A DNA stretch of 64,000 nt from Cupriavidus pauculus. Lineage in GTDB: Bacteria > Pseudomonadota > Gammaproteobacteria > Burkholderiales > Burkholderiaceae. Shown in pieces: positions 38,516 to 46,386 of the stretch (within the stretch, counting starts at the first letter, position 1; each line of letters starts with the position of its first letter). A model generated the notes under the pieces. It saw only the letters and a list, made by a program, of their open reading frames with translations. It searched no databases and had not been told where the DNA came from. Location: contig NZ_CP033969.1 in the NCBI RefSeq assembly GCF_003854935.1, forward strand, positions 682,001-746,000. Reading direction: 5' to 3'. Both the position numbers and the translations under genes were made by a program.

Positions 38516-39414
38516 GCGCGCTCCCCGTCGGCCGCCGGCAACGCCCCGCGCAGCGACAGCTCGCCGCTGGCAATGCGCTCCAAACCCTCCGGCGTTTCCA
38601 GCAGCAGGTGGCCGTCGCCGTCCACGCCGCGCGCCAGCCCTTCGGCCAGCACCTGCCCGTCGTGCAGCAGCCGTACCGGTTCGTCGCGGAACGCATCGCG
38701 CGCCGACCATGCGGCGGCCAGCGGCGCGAAGCCCTGGGCCAGGAACGTGGTGCGCAGCGCCGCCAGCCGCGCCAGCACGGCGGCCAGGATGCGCGTGGGG
38801 TCGCGCTGGGCGTCGAACGCCGTCATGGCCTCTGCCACGCCGGCCAGCTCGCGGCCGAGCACCGTTTCCATATGCGTGTCGCGCACCAGGTTGAGGCCGA
38901 TGCCGATGACCGCCCAGATGCGCTGCGGGCCCGCCGGCACCGATTCGATCAGGATGCCGGCCAGCTTGCGCCCGTCGATCTGCAGGTCGTTGGGCCATTT
39001 CAGGCCCACCCGGGCGCCGCACGCGGCGTCGCAGTCTTCCAGCGCCTGGGCCACGGCCAGTCCGACGCCCAGGCTCAGCCCGCTCAGGCGCGCCGGCGGC
39101 AGCGCCAGCGGCATGGCCACCGAGAACGTCAGCCCCGCCTGCCCCTGCCAGGGCCGGCCCTGGCGGCCGCGTCCCGCCGTCTGGCGGTAGGCCACGCGCA
39201 CCTGCACGGCGTCGTCGTGCCATGGGGCGGCGCGGCAGGCGCGCGTCAGGTCGGCATTGGTCGAGCCGGTTTCCTCCACCACCTCGACCTGCCACGCCCG
39301 GGCCGGGCCGCCGTCCAGCGCCTGGCGCAGCGGGCCGGCGTGGATGCGCCAGGCTGGCAGGGCGCCGGCGTCGATGGCGCGCGCGTCGGAAGCGGGATGG
39401 GAAAAATCGGACAT
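38512..39414 (-). CDS. birA: Biotin-[acetyl-CoA-carboxylase] ligase without DNA-binding domain
   Basis: A 300-residue biotin protein ligase that biotinylates carboxylase carrier domains. The catalytic loop GRGRQGRPW and the [19 protein letters not shown] segment are clear, with GIGLNL and the small C-terminal domain. The N-terminal 40 residues are not a helix-turn-helix, so it is the monofunctional class I type and cannot repress bio genes. It is needed for methylcrotonyl-CoA carboxylase activity. Confidence 0.94.
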   Translation of the reverse strand: MSDFSHPASDARAIDAGALPAWRIHAGPLRQALDGGPARAWQVEVVEETGSTNADLTRACRAAPWHDDAVQVRVAYRQTAGRGRQGRPWQGQAGLTFSVAMPLALPPARLSGLSLGVGLAVAQALEDCDAACGARVGLKWPNDLQIDGRKLAGILIESVPAGPQRIWAVIGIGLNLVRDTHMETVLGRELAGVAEAMTAFDAQRDPTRILAAVLARLAALRTTFLAQGFAPLAAAWSARDAFRDEPVRLLHDGQVLAEGLARGVDGDGHLLLETPEGLERIASGELSLRGALPAADGERA

Positions 39415-39555
39415 GGGGCAGCAGGAAGGGGATGGGGCCGGCCGACGGCGCCGGGTCTGCCGGAATTGTAGCCGCCGCCGTGTCGGCGGACGTCTGATCG
39501 CGCCCGCGCGGCGGGTAGCATAGAATCGAGACTCAGCCATCACATCGCCCGCCAT

Positions 39556-40686
39556 TTGGACCGCCTGCCGACGCCCGCCATCGATATCTCGCGCCAGGAC
39601 GGCGCCTGCAGCGTCGAGCTGCAAGGCGACTGGACTGCCCTCGCGCTCGCCGGCTGCCGCGAGGCCCGCGGCCTGCGCGCCCAGCTTCACAAGCTGGCCG
39701 AGGCGCCCGAAGGCGCGCGCTGGTCGCTGGCCGGCGTCACGCGGCTGGACCACATCGGCGCGCAACTGATCTGGCAGGCCTGGAACGGCAAGATGCCCGA
39801 GCACGTGGAAATCAACGACGGCCAGCGCCGCGTGTTCGACCGCATCGCCGGGCTGCGCGCCGAGGGCTGGCGCAAGACGATGGTCGACCGTTTCAATCCG
39901 GTGGTCATCCTGGGCGCGAGCCTGCTGTCGTTCTTCGCCCAGCTTGCCAACGGCATCACGATGCTGGGCCAGCTTGCCTTCGACCTGCTGCGCTTCCTGC
40001 GCGCGCCGCAGCGCGGGCCGTGGCGCGAGATCTCCGCGAACATCTACAACGTCGGCTACAAGGCGCTTGGCATCACGGCGCTGGTCGGGTTCCTGATCGG
40101 CATCGTGCTGTCGTACCTGTCGGCCAACCAGCTCCGCACGTTCGGCGCCAGCACCTTCATCGTCAACATCCTCGGCATGGCCGTGATCCGCGAGCTGGGG
40201 CCCGTGCTGGCCGCGATCCTGATCGCCGGGCGCTCGGGCTCCGCCATCACGGCGCAGATTGGCGTGATGCGCGTGACCGAGGAACTGGACGCGATGAGCG
40301 TGATGGGCATCTCGCACGGCTACCGGCTGATCATGCCGCGCGTGATCGCGCTGGCGATCTCGATGCCGCTGCTGGTGGCTTGGACCGACGTGATGGCGCT
40401 GGCCGGCGGCATGGTGGCCGCGCGCTACCAGCTCGACATCAGCTACGCGTTCTTCCTGCGCCAGTTGCCGGACGCGGTGCCGGTGGCCAACCTCTGGCTC
40501 GGGCTGGGCAAGGGCGTGGCGTTCGGCATGCTGATCGCGCTGACGGCCTGCCACTTCGGGCTGCGCATCAAGCCCAATACCCAGAGCCTGGGCCAGGGCA
40601 CCACGGCGTCGGTGGTGACGTCGATCACCGTGGTGATCCTGGCCGATGCCATCTTCGCCATCCTCTTCAAGAACGTCGGCCTATGA
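39556..40686 (+). CDS. MlaE-type ABC permease with N-terminal STAS domain
   Basis: A 376-residue protein. Residues 1-110 look like an MlaB-type STAS domain (ACSVELQGDWTALALAGCRE, WSLAGVTRLDHIGAQLIWQA), and residues 130-376 are an MlaE permease with about five membrane helices and the family motif GPVLAAILIAGRSGSAITAQIG plus EELDAMSVMGIS. It is the membrane part of an MCE-type phospholipid transporter. The start appears to be TTG with no clear ribosome site; the next in-frame ATG would delete most of the STAS domain. A four-base overlap (ATGA) couples it to the ATPase gene. Confidence 0.88.
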   Translation: MDRLPTPAIDISRQDGACSVELQGDWTALALAGCREARGLRAQLHKLAEAPEGARWSLAGVTRLDHIGAQLIWQAWNGKMPEHVEINDGQRRVFDRIAGLRAEGWRKTMVDRFNPVVILGASLLSFFAQLANGITMLGQLAFDLLRFLRAPQRGPWREISANIYNVGYKALGITALVGFLIGIVLSYLSANQLRTFGASTFIVNILGMAVIRELGPVLAAILIAGRSGSAITAQIGVMRVTEELDAMSVMGISHGYRLIMPRVIALAISMPLLVAWTDVMALAGGMVAARYQLDISYAFFLRQLPDAVPVANLWLGLGKGVAFGMLIALTACHFGLRIKPNTQSLGQGTTASVVTSITVVILADAIFAILFKNVGL

Positions 40687-41531
40687 CCATGATCGACCAT
40701 CCGGCCGTCGGACGCGACACGCCGCGCGAGGCCATCATCGAGGTACGCAACCTGGTGAAGCGCTACGGCGACAACGTGGTGCACGACGGGCTGGACCTGG
40801 ACGTGTACCGGGGCGAGGTGCTGTCCATCGTCGGCGGCTCCGGCACGGGCAAGACCGTGCTGCTGCGCCAGATCGTGGGGCTGGAGCGGCCGACGTCGGG
40901 CACGATCAAGGTCTTCGGCGAGAACCCGGCGAGCCTCAGCGCCGCGCAGTTGCAGACGCTGCGCAACCGCTGGGGGCTGCAGTTCCAGCGCGGCGCGCTG
41001 TTTTCGGCGCTGTCGGTGATCGACAACATCGCGCTGCCGCTGCGCGAGCTGCGGGCGCTGCCGGACAACCTGATTTGCCAGGCGTCGCTGCTGAAGCTGC
41101 AGCTGGTGGGGCTGTCCGCGAAGGACGCCGACAAGATGCCCGCCGACCTGTCCGGCGGCATGATCAAGCGCGTGGCGCTGGCGCGCGCGCTGGCGCTGGA
41201 ACCGGAGCTGGTCTTCCTGGACGAACCCACGGCGGGGCTGGACCCGATGGCGTCGGACGACTACGTCGCGCTGATCCAAGAACTGCGCCGCGAGCTGGGC
41301 CTGACCGTGGTCATGATCACGCACGACCTGGACACGCTCGTGGCGCTGTCAGACCGCGTGGCCGTGCTGGCCGACCGCAAGGTACTGGCCGCCGCGCCGA
41401 TTGCCGAGGTGGTGCAGGTGGACCACCCATTCATTCGCGAATACTTCCTGGGCGAACGCGCCCAGCGCGCGCTGCAGGCGCTGCCGGCCCTTCGCGGCCC
41501 GGACGGCGGCGCGCAAACCGGAGAAGCCTGA
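40683..41531 (+). CDS. MlaF-type ABC ATPase
   Basis: A 282-residue ATP-binding subunit of an MCE lipid transporter. Walker A is GGSGTGKT, the signature is LSGGMIKR and Walker B is LVFLDEPTAGLDP, with a switch histidine in ITHDLDT. The MKRV-type continuation after the signature and the VQVDHPFIREYFLGERAQR C-terminus are typical of MlaF. It lies between permease and MCE genes and overlaps both. A second ATG two codons downstream is possible. Confidence 0.93.
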   Translation: MTMIDHPAVGRDTPREAIIEVRNLVKRYGDNVVHDGLDLDVYRGEVLSIVGGSGTGKTVLLRQIVGLERPTSGTIKVFGENPASLSAAQLQTLRNRWGLQFQRGALFSALSVIDNIALPLRELRALPDNLICQASLLKLQLVGLSAKDADKMPADLSGGMIKRVALARALALEPELVFLDEPTAGLDPMASDDYVALIQELRRELGLTVVMITHDLDTLVALSDRVAVLADRKVLAAAPIAEVVQVDHPFIREYFLGERAQRALQALPALRGPDGGAQTGEA

Positions 41532-42472
41532 TGGAAAACAAGTCAAACGCCTTCCTGGCCGGCGTGTTCACCATCGGACTGGCGGTCCTGGTGCTGTTCT
41601 CGCTGTTCTGGTTCAGCAGTGACCATGCCGTGCGCGTGCCGTACGACCTGATCACGCGCTCCACGGTGAACGGGCTGGGGCCGCAGGCCGATGTGAAATA
41701 CCGGGGCCTGGACGTCGGCAAGGTGGTGTCGATCAAGTTCGACCCGCAGGTGCCGGGCCAGATCATCGTCCGCATCAACGTGAACCAGGACACCCCGATC
41801 ACCCGCACCACCTACGCCACGCTGGGCTTCCAGGGCGTGACCGGCATCGCCTACGTGCAACTGGACGACACCGCGCGCGAGGAAGGCGCCAACACCAGTT
41901 CTCCGCCGCTGCGGACGTCGGCGCGCGAGCCGGCGCGCATCGTCATGCGGCCGGGCTTCTTCGAGGAACTGGAAAAACGTGGCGATTCGCTGCTGACGCA
42001 GACCGAGACGCTGATGGCATCGCTCAACGAGATGTTCCAGACCACCAACCGCGACGAGCTGATGGCGGCGATCAAGTCGGTGCACCAGACCGCCGAGGAC
42101 TATTCGCAACTGGCCAAGACGCTGCAGCCGGCCGCCGCCCGCCTGCCGCAGGCCGTGGAGAACCTTAACGCCACGCTGGCTTCCACGCGGCGGCTGGCCG
42201 ACGACCTGGCCAATCCGAACGGCACGGTCATGAGCACCGTGAACCGCGTGGGCGTGAACATGCAGGCCGCCGCCGATTCGGTGCAGCAGGCGGCCGGCAT
42301 CTTCACGCAGGAGACCCTGCCACAGATCAACGGCCTGGCCCGCGACGCCCGCCAGACCGCGCGCAGCATCGACCGCGCGGCCGGCACGTTCAACGACCAG
42401 CCCACCAGCGTGCTGTTCGGCGGGCCGTCGCCGACGCCGGGACCGGGCGAGCCCGGCTTCCAGTCGCCATGA
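41531..42472 (+). CDS. MCE-domain protein, MlaD family
   Basis: A 313-residue membrane-anchored lipid-binding subunit. One N-terminal helix (about 8-28, FLAGVFTIGLAVLVLFSLFW) is followed by one MCE domain (about 38-120: VNGLGPQADVKYRGLDVGKV, QGVTGIAYVQLDD) and a long helical C-terminal region (about 145-290) that may form a tube-like stalk. MCE rings carry phospholipids between membranes. The C-terminus is longer than in E. coli MlaD and closer to the longer MCE proteins partnered with PqiC-like lipoproteins. Confidence 0.92.
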   Translation: MENKSNAFLAGVFTIGLAVLVLFSLFWFSSDHAVRVPYDLITRSTVNGLGPQADVKYRGLDVGKVVSIKFDPQVPGQIIVRINVNQDTPITRTTYATLGFQGVTGIAYVQLDDTAREEGANTSSPPLRTSAREPARIVMRPGFFEELEKRGDSLLTQTETLMASLNEMFQTTNRDELMAAIKSVHQTAEDYSQLAKTLQPAAARLPQAVENLNATLASTRRLADDLANPNGTVMSTVNRVGVNMQAAADSVQQAAGIFTQETLPQINGLARDARQTARSIDRAAGTFNDQPTSVLFGGPSPTPGPGEPGFQSP

Positions 42473-42528
42473 TCCACGCCGCCCTGCCCCCTCTCTCCAT
42501 GCGCCAGAACCCTCGACGGGAATCCTCC

Positions 42529-43227
42529 ATGAGAACCGCTTCCGCCCTTGCCACGCTGGCCCTGCTTCTTGTCCTGTCCGGCTGCAGCGTGCTGTCGCCG
42601 TCCAAGCCGAGCACCACTTTCGATCTTGGCCCGCTGGCCGCTGCGCCGTCCCAGCCGCCCGCACGGCTGCCCAAGCTGCGCGTGGCGCAGACCGACGGCC
42701 CGACGTGGATGGACGGGCGCGGCATCTACTACCGGCTCCAGTACACGCAGGCGCAGCGGCTGCAGTCGTATTCGACGCAGCGCTGGGTCGACGCGCCGAC
42801 GCGGCTGTTCGACGACCGCCTGCGCGACGCGGTGTCGTCGCGCGGCGAACTGACCTGGTACGGCGACACCAGCGTGCCGGCGATCAAGGTGGACCTGCTT
42901 GGCTTCGAACAGGTCTTCGATTCCGCCACCAGCAGCCGCGGCGTGGTGCGCGCCCGGGCCACCGTGTTCCATCGGGGGCTGATCGGCCAGAAGACGTTCG
43001 TGGCCGAGCAGCCGGCGCCCAGCGCGGACGGCGCGGGCGGCGTCAAGGCGCTGTCGGCCGGCAGCGACGCGGTGATCGCGGCAATCCTGGACTGGGCCGC
43101 CACGCTGCCGCTGGAGGCCGCCGCCGCGAGCGGCCCGGCCCAGCTTCCGCGCGAGAATCCGCCCGGCCGGGACACGGTACCGCTGTCGCCGGACGCCACG
43201 CCCAAGCCCAACCCGCCGCGCCAGTGA
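42529..43227 (+). CDS. ABC-transport auxiliary lipoprotein (PqiC-like)
   Basis: A 232-residue lipoprotein. The signal peptide MRTASALATLALLLVLSGCS ends in a good lipobox (LSGC). The mature part matches the ABC-type transport auxiliary family (DUF330/PqiC-like): TFDLGP, RGIYYRLQYTQAQRLQSYSTQRW and RLRDAVSSRG. It is likely the outer-membrane partner of the MlaD-type protein. The start is uncertain: an ATG at 42469 overlapping the mlaD-type stop (ATGA) would add 20 residues, but the chosen ATG gives a cleaner signal sequence. Confidence 0.85.
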   Translation: MRTASALATLALLLVLSGCSVLSPSKPSTTFDLGPLAAAPSQPPARLPKLRVAQTDGPTWMDGRGIYYRLQYTQAQRLQSYSTQRWVDAPTRLFDDRLRDAVSSRGELTWYGDTSVPAIKVDLLGFEQVFDSATSSRGVVRARATVFHRGLIGQKTFVAEQPAPSADGAGGVKALSAGSDAVIAAILDWAATLPLEAAAASGPAQLPRENPPGRDTVPLSPDATPKPNPPRQ

Positions 43228-43276
43228 GGCGCGGAGCGCCTATAGTGCGACTGAGGTCACAAGGTTTCCCGTAGTC

Positions 43277-44563
43277 ATGACCACGGTCAATCCACCCCCG
43301 CCTGCCCCGCCGCAGACCCCGGTACAGCCCGAACTGGACGGCTGGCTGCCCCGCCATTCGCCGCTGGCGCGCGTGGGGCTGGTCTGCTTCACGCTGCTGG
43401 TGGCGTACGCCAGCCTCTATCCGTTCTCCGGATGGGTCAACAACGGCATCTCGCCGTTCGCGTTCCTGACCGCGCCCAAGCCGCGCTACATCACCGATTT
43501 CGACCTGCTGACCAACGTCATCGGCTATTGCCCGTTCGGTGCGCTGGTGGTGCTGTCGCTGCATCCGCGCGTATCCGGCGCGCGCGCGACGCTGATCGCG
43601 CTGATCGCCGGCGCGCTGCTGTCGTCGGTCATGGAGGCGCTGCAGACGTGGCTGCCCACGCGCATCCCGTCGAACATCGACCTGATCACCAACGCGCTGG
43701 GCGCCATGCTGGGCGCCGCCGTGGTGGCACCGTTCACCGGCGCACTGATCGACCGGGGCACGCTGACGCGGCTGCGGCTGGCGTGGTTCGAGCCCCACGC
43801 CAGCTTTGCCATCGTGCTGATCGTGCTGTGGCCGTTCGCGCAGATCTTTCCGCAGGAGCACCTGTTCGGCATGGGCGGCATCGTGCGCGAATGGCTGACC
43901 GATCCCGATTCCTGGCCGATGGCCTGGGTGCAGGCGTACTTTCCGGCGCTGGTGGCGTGGCAGGACAGCATCAACCTGCGGCCCGACGACCTGCAGAACC
44001 AGTTGCTGCTGGAAACGCTGGTGACGGCGTCGAGCTGGATCGGCACGGGCCTGTTCGCGTCCGTGGCAATGCGCCGCTCCGCGCCGATGCTGCGCATCCT
44101 GGCCGGCCTGCTGGCCGCCGCGCTGATCATCAAGGCATGCGTGGCCGAGCTCCAGTTCCCCGACGACAACGCATTCAACTGGCTCTCCGAAGGCGGACGC
44201 TTTGCGCTGCTGACCAGCTCGCTGGTGCTGGTCCTGCTGCTGCGCCTGCCCCGCTGGCTGCGCGCCGTACTGGCCGTGGTGGCGCTGGTCGGCCTGGTCG
44301 TGCTGACCAACATCCTGCCGCCCAACCCGTACGCGTGGATCTCCGAACAGGGCTGGCGCATGGGCCGCTTCGTGCACTTCAACAGCCTCGCCCAATGGCT
44401 GGGCTGGCTATGGCCGTTCCTGGCGTTCTTCTACGTGGTCTGGCGCTTCGAGCAAATCACGCTGCGCCGCCGCCTGCAGAAACGCGCCCAGCGCCGCGCA
44501 ACGGCAAGAGCCGTGGCGGCGGCGACCGAGGGACGGCGCGAGAGCAATCGACCGCAATCCTGA
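43277..44563 (+). CDS. VanZ-family multispanning membrane protein
   Basis: A 428-residue inner-membrane protein with about ten predicted helices. The N-terminal third matches VanZ-like proteins: YASLYPFSGW, DLLTNVIGYCPFGAL, and a following region (LPTRIPSNIDLITNALGAMLGA) like the conserved NxxDxxxNxxG motif. The C-terminal two thirds are additional membrane segments without a recognised domain, making it much longer than VanZ itself. A basic tail ends the protein. Function unknown. It follows the MCE transporter genes with a 49-base gap and is convergent with the immunity genes. Confidence 0.82.
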   Translation: MTTVNPPPPAPPQTPVQPELDGWLPRHSPLARVGLVCFTLLVAYASLYPFSGWVNNGISPFAFLTAPKPRYITDFDLLTNVIGYCPFGALVVLSLHPRVSGARATLIALIAGALLSSVMEALQTWLPTRIPSNIDLITNALGAMLGAAVVAPFTGALIDRGTLTRLRLAWFEPHASFAIVLIVLWPFAQIFPQEHLFGMGGIVREWLTDPDSWPMAWVQAYFPALVAWQDSINLRPDDLQNQLLLETLVTASSWIGTGLFASVAMRRSAPMLRILAGLLAAALIIKACVAELQFPDDNAFNWLSEGGRFALLTSSLVLVLLLRLPRWLRAVLAVVALVGLVVLTNILPPNPYAWISEQGWRMGRFVHFNSLAQWLGWLWPFLAFFYVVWRFEQITLRRRLQKRAQRRATARAVAAATEGRRESNRPQS

Positions 44564-44575
44564 GCAGTCGCACGG

Positions 44576-45475
44576 TCACACCGCACCCGGCCGCAGCCGA
44601 ATCGAATCGACGAGCCGGTCCCAAAGCTCCAGCGCTTCCGCGTCGTCGGCAAAGGAAGTTTCGTTGGTGGTGTAGTCGCTCTCCGTGACGTTCATGGAGA
44701 CGTTGATGTGGGGGGCGCCCAACTCGTACGCCTTACCCGGCGACTCCCACTTGAAGGCGTAATGTCGTTTGCCAGCTTCGGTCCCCGCCACCAGGATTTC
44801 GTGGGCCGCAATCGGTCCCACATCGTGCGCCTGATTGCGCAGCTGGTGCATGCCGGCGACGGATCGCAGCAAGCTTGGCAATATCCCGCCAGCTCGCTCT
44901 CGCAGTCCGGGGCGATCCACGCTTCGCGCGTAGGTGGCGATGCGGAGGGCGACGTCGGGCTTTCCGGCAAGGCGGATGGCTAGGGTCCAGCTTTCGGGGT
45001 TGTAAAGCGTCCTCGCCAACATCACGTTTCGCGCAATGTATCCCGCCTCGTCAGGAATTGCTTCGTCTTCGATCAGTTGCCAGAAACGGCCTCGCTCTTC
45101 CTCAGCACGTAGCACAGCCTCGCGCAGGTCGTCGGTCACCTCGCCGGAGTAAATGACCGTCTGAGTTCCAACCCGATAAAACGTCTCAAAAAGAAAAACG
45201 TACATGCTGGTTGGCTTGCGCCAAGAAACCAGTGTTACCCCGCCGTTTGCATGCTGCACACGCTGGACAAACAGCGTGTGGTGCGTGTCGTGCCTGGACG
45301 TTCGCAACACCCGTTCGCGTTCGTCGATCATCATGGCGTATTCCGCATCAGTCCTGATTTCATCTGCCAGCTTGATGGGCGCATCGTTGTACCTCCACTG
45401 CGGGATGACGGTTGCAGTGTCAGGCACGTCGACCAGATGGCGACCGATTGCGATGGTCTTCCAGACCTGCATCAT
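44576..45475 (-). CDS. Tli4-like immunity protein, copy A
   Basis: A 299-residue protein that resembles the Tli4 immunity family guarding against Tle4 phospholipase effectors. The N-terminal KTIAIGRHLVDVPDTATVIP and a C-terminal domain with HYAFKWESPGKAYEL and HINVSMNVTES are the features I used. It is a close paralogue of the upstream gene: residues 161-299 differ at only about seven positions and the first 26 are nearly identical, but the middle (27-160) is strongly diverged. No signal peptide is visible. Start ATG overlaps the copy B stop (TGATG), with GGGGGAG just upstream. Confidence 0.78.
   Translation of the reverse strand: MMQVWKTIAIGRHLVDVPDTATVIPQWRYNDAPIKLADEIRTDAEYAMMIDERERVLRTSRHDTHHTLFVQRVQHANGGVTLVSWRKPTSMYVFLFETFYRVGTQTVIYSGEVTDDLREAVLRAEEERGRFWQLIEDEAIPDEAGYIARNVMLARTLYNPESWTLAIRLAGKPDVALRIATYARSVDRPGLRERAGGILPSLLRSVAGMHQLRNQAHDVGPIAAHEILVAGTEAGKRHYAFKWESPGKAYELGAPHINVSMNVTESDYTTNETSFADDAEALELWDRLVDSIRLRPGAV
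44583..44995. repeat. Direct repeat, copy 1 (C-terminal coding part of Tli4 A)
   Basis: 413 bases that match 45494-45906 almost base for base, at a constant offset of 911. They encode the last 139 residues of immunity copy A. The match ends abruptly at CTTTC; beyond it the two genes diverge. Confidence 0.85.
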
Positions 45476-46386
45476 CACTCCCCCGGCCCCACGGCACCCG
45501 GCCGCAGCCGAATCGAGTCGACAAGCCGATCCCAGATCTCCAACGCTTCCGCGTCGTCGGCAAAGGAGGCTTCGTTGGTGGTGTAGTCGCTCTCCGTCAC
45601 GTTCATGGAGACGTTGATATGGGGGTCGCCCAGCTCGTACGCCTTACCCGGCGACTCCCACTTGAAGGCGTAATGTCGCTTGCCAGCTTCGGTCCCCGCC
45701 ACCAGGATTTCGTGACCCACAATCGGCCCTACATCACGCGCTTGGTTGCGCAACTGATGCATGCCGGCGAAGGATCGCAGCAAGCTTGGCAATATCCCGC
45801 CTGCCCGCTCTCGCAACCCGGGGCGGTCCACGCTTCGCGCGTAGGTGGCGATGCGCAGAGCAACGTCGGGCTTGCCGGCAAGGCGGATGGCTAGGGTCCA
45901 GCTTTCCCGGTTATAGAAATCTCGCACTAGCACCACATTGCGTGCGACGAATCCGATGCCCTCCGGTATTGCAGTGTCGACAGAGGGCTGCCAACATTGG
46001 CTTAGCGCATTATTCGTACGCAATGCCGAATCGCGGCGAGTGTCGGTGACTTCACCGGAGTAAAAGACGGTCTGTTCGCCGACGCGAAAGTAGGTTTCAA
46101 AGAGATACACATAGGTATAGGACGGCTTGGGCCATGAAATTAGCGTCACCGCCCGGTTCTCATGCTGAACGCGTTCCACGAACAACGTGCCGAACTTGTT
46201 GTGCTTGGCGGCCCGCAATACGCGTTCGCGCTCGTTCACCATGTCGTCGTACTTCACGTCGGTCCGGACGTCATCGACAAGAGTGATGGGTACTGCGTTG
46301 TACTTCCACTGTGGGATAACAGTAGCGGTGTCGGGCACGTCGACCAGATGACGACCGATCGCGATGGTCTTCCAACTTTGAGTCAT
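45475..46386 (-). CDS. Tli4-like immunity protein, copy B
   Basis: A 303-residue paralogue of copy A, encoded between it and the lipase effector gene. It shares the GRHLVDVPDTATVIPQW start and the near-identical C-terminal domain, and ends with four extra residues (GPGE). Its ATG overlaps the effector stop (ATGA), which fixes the start and excludes an upstream signal peptide. Being adjacent to the effector it is the more likely cognate immunity gene, with copy A as a duplicated or specialised version; this is inference. Confidence 0.8.
   Translation of the reverse strand: MTQSWKTIAIGRHLVDVPDTATVIPQWKYNAVPITLVDDVRTDVKYDDMVNERERVLRAAKHNKFGTLFVERVQHENRAVTLISWPKPSYTYVYLFETYFRVGEQTVFYSGEVTDTRRDSALRTNNALSQCWQPSVDTAIPEGIGFVARNVVLVRDFYNRESWTLAIRLAGKPDVALRIATYARSVDRPGLRERAGGILPSLLRSFAGMHQLRNQARDVGPIVGHEILVAGTEAGKRHYAFKWESPGKAYELGDPHINVSMNVTESDYTTNEASFADDAEALEIWDRLVDSIRLRPGAVGPGE
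45494..45906. repeat. Direct repeat, copy 2 (C-terminal coding part of Tli4 B)
   Basis: Partner of 44583-44995. The near-identity at the DNA level, including third codon positions, points to recent duplication or gene conversion of this part only. Confidence 0.85.
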
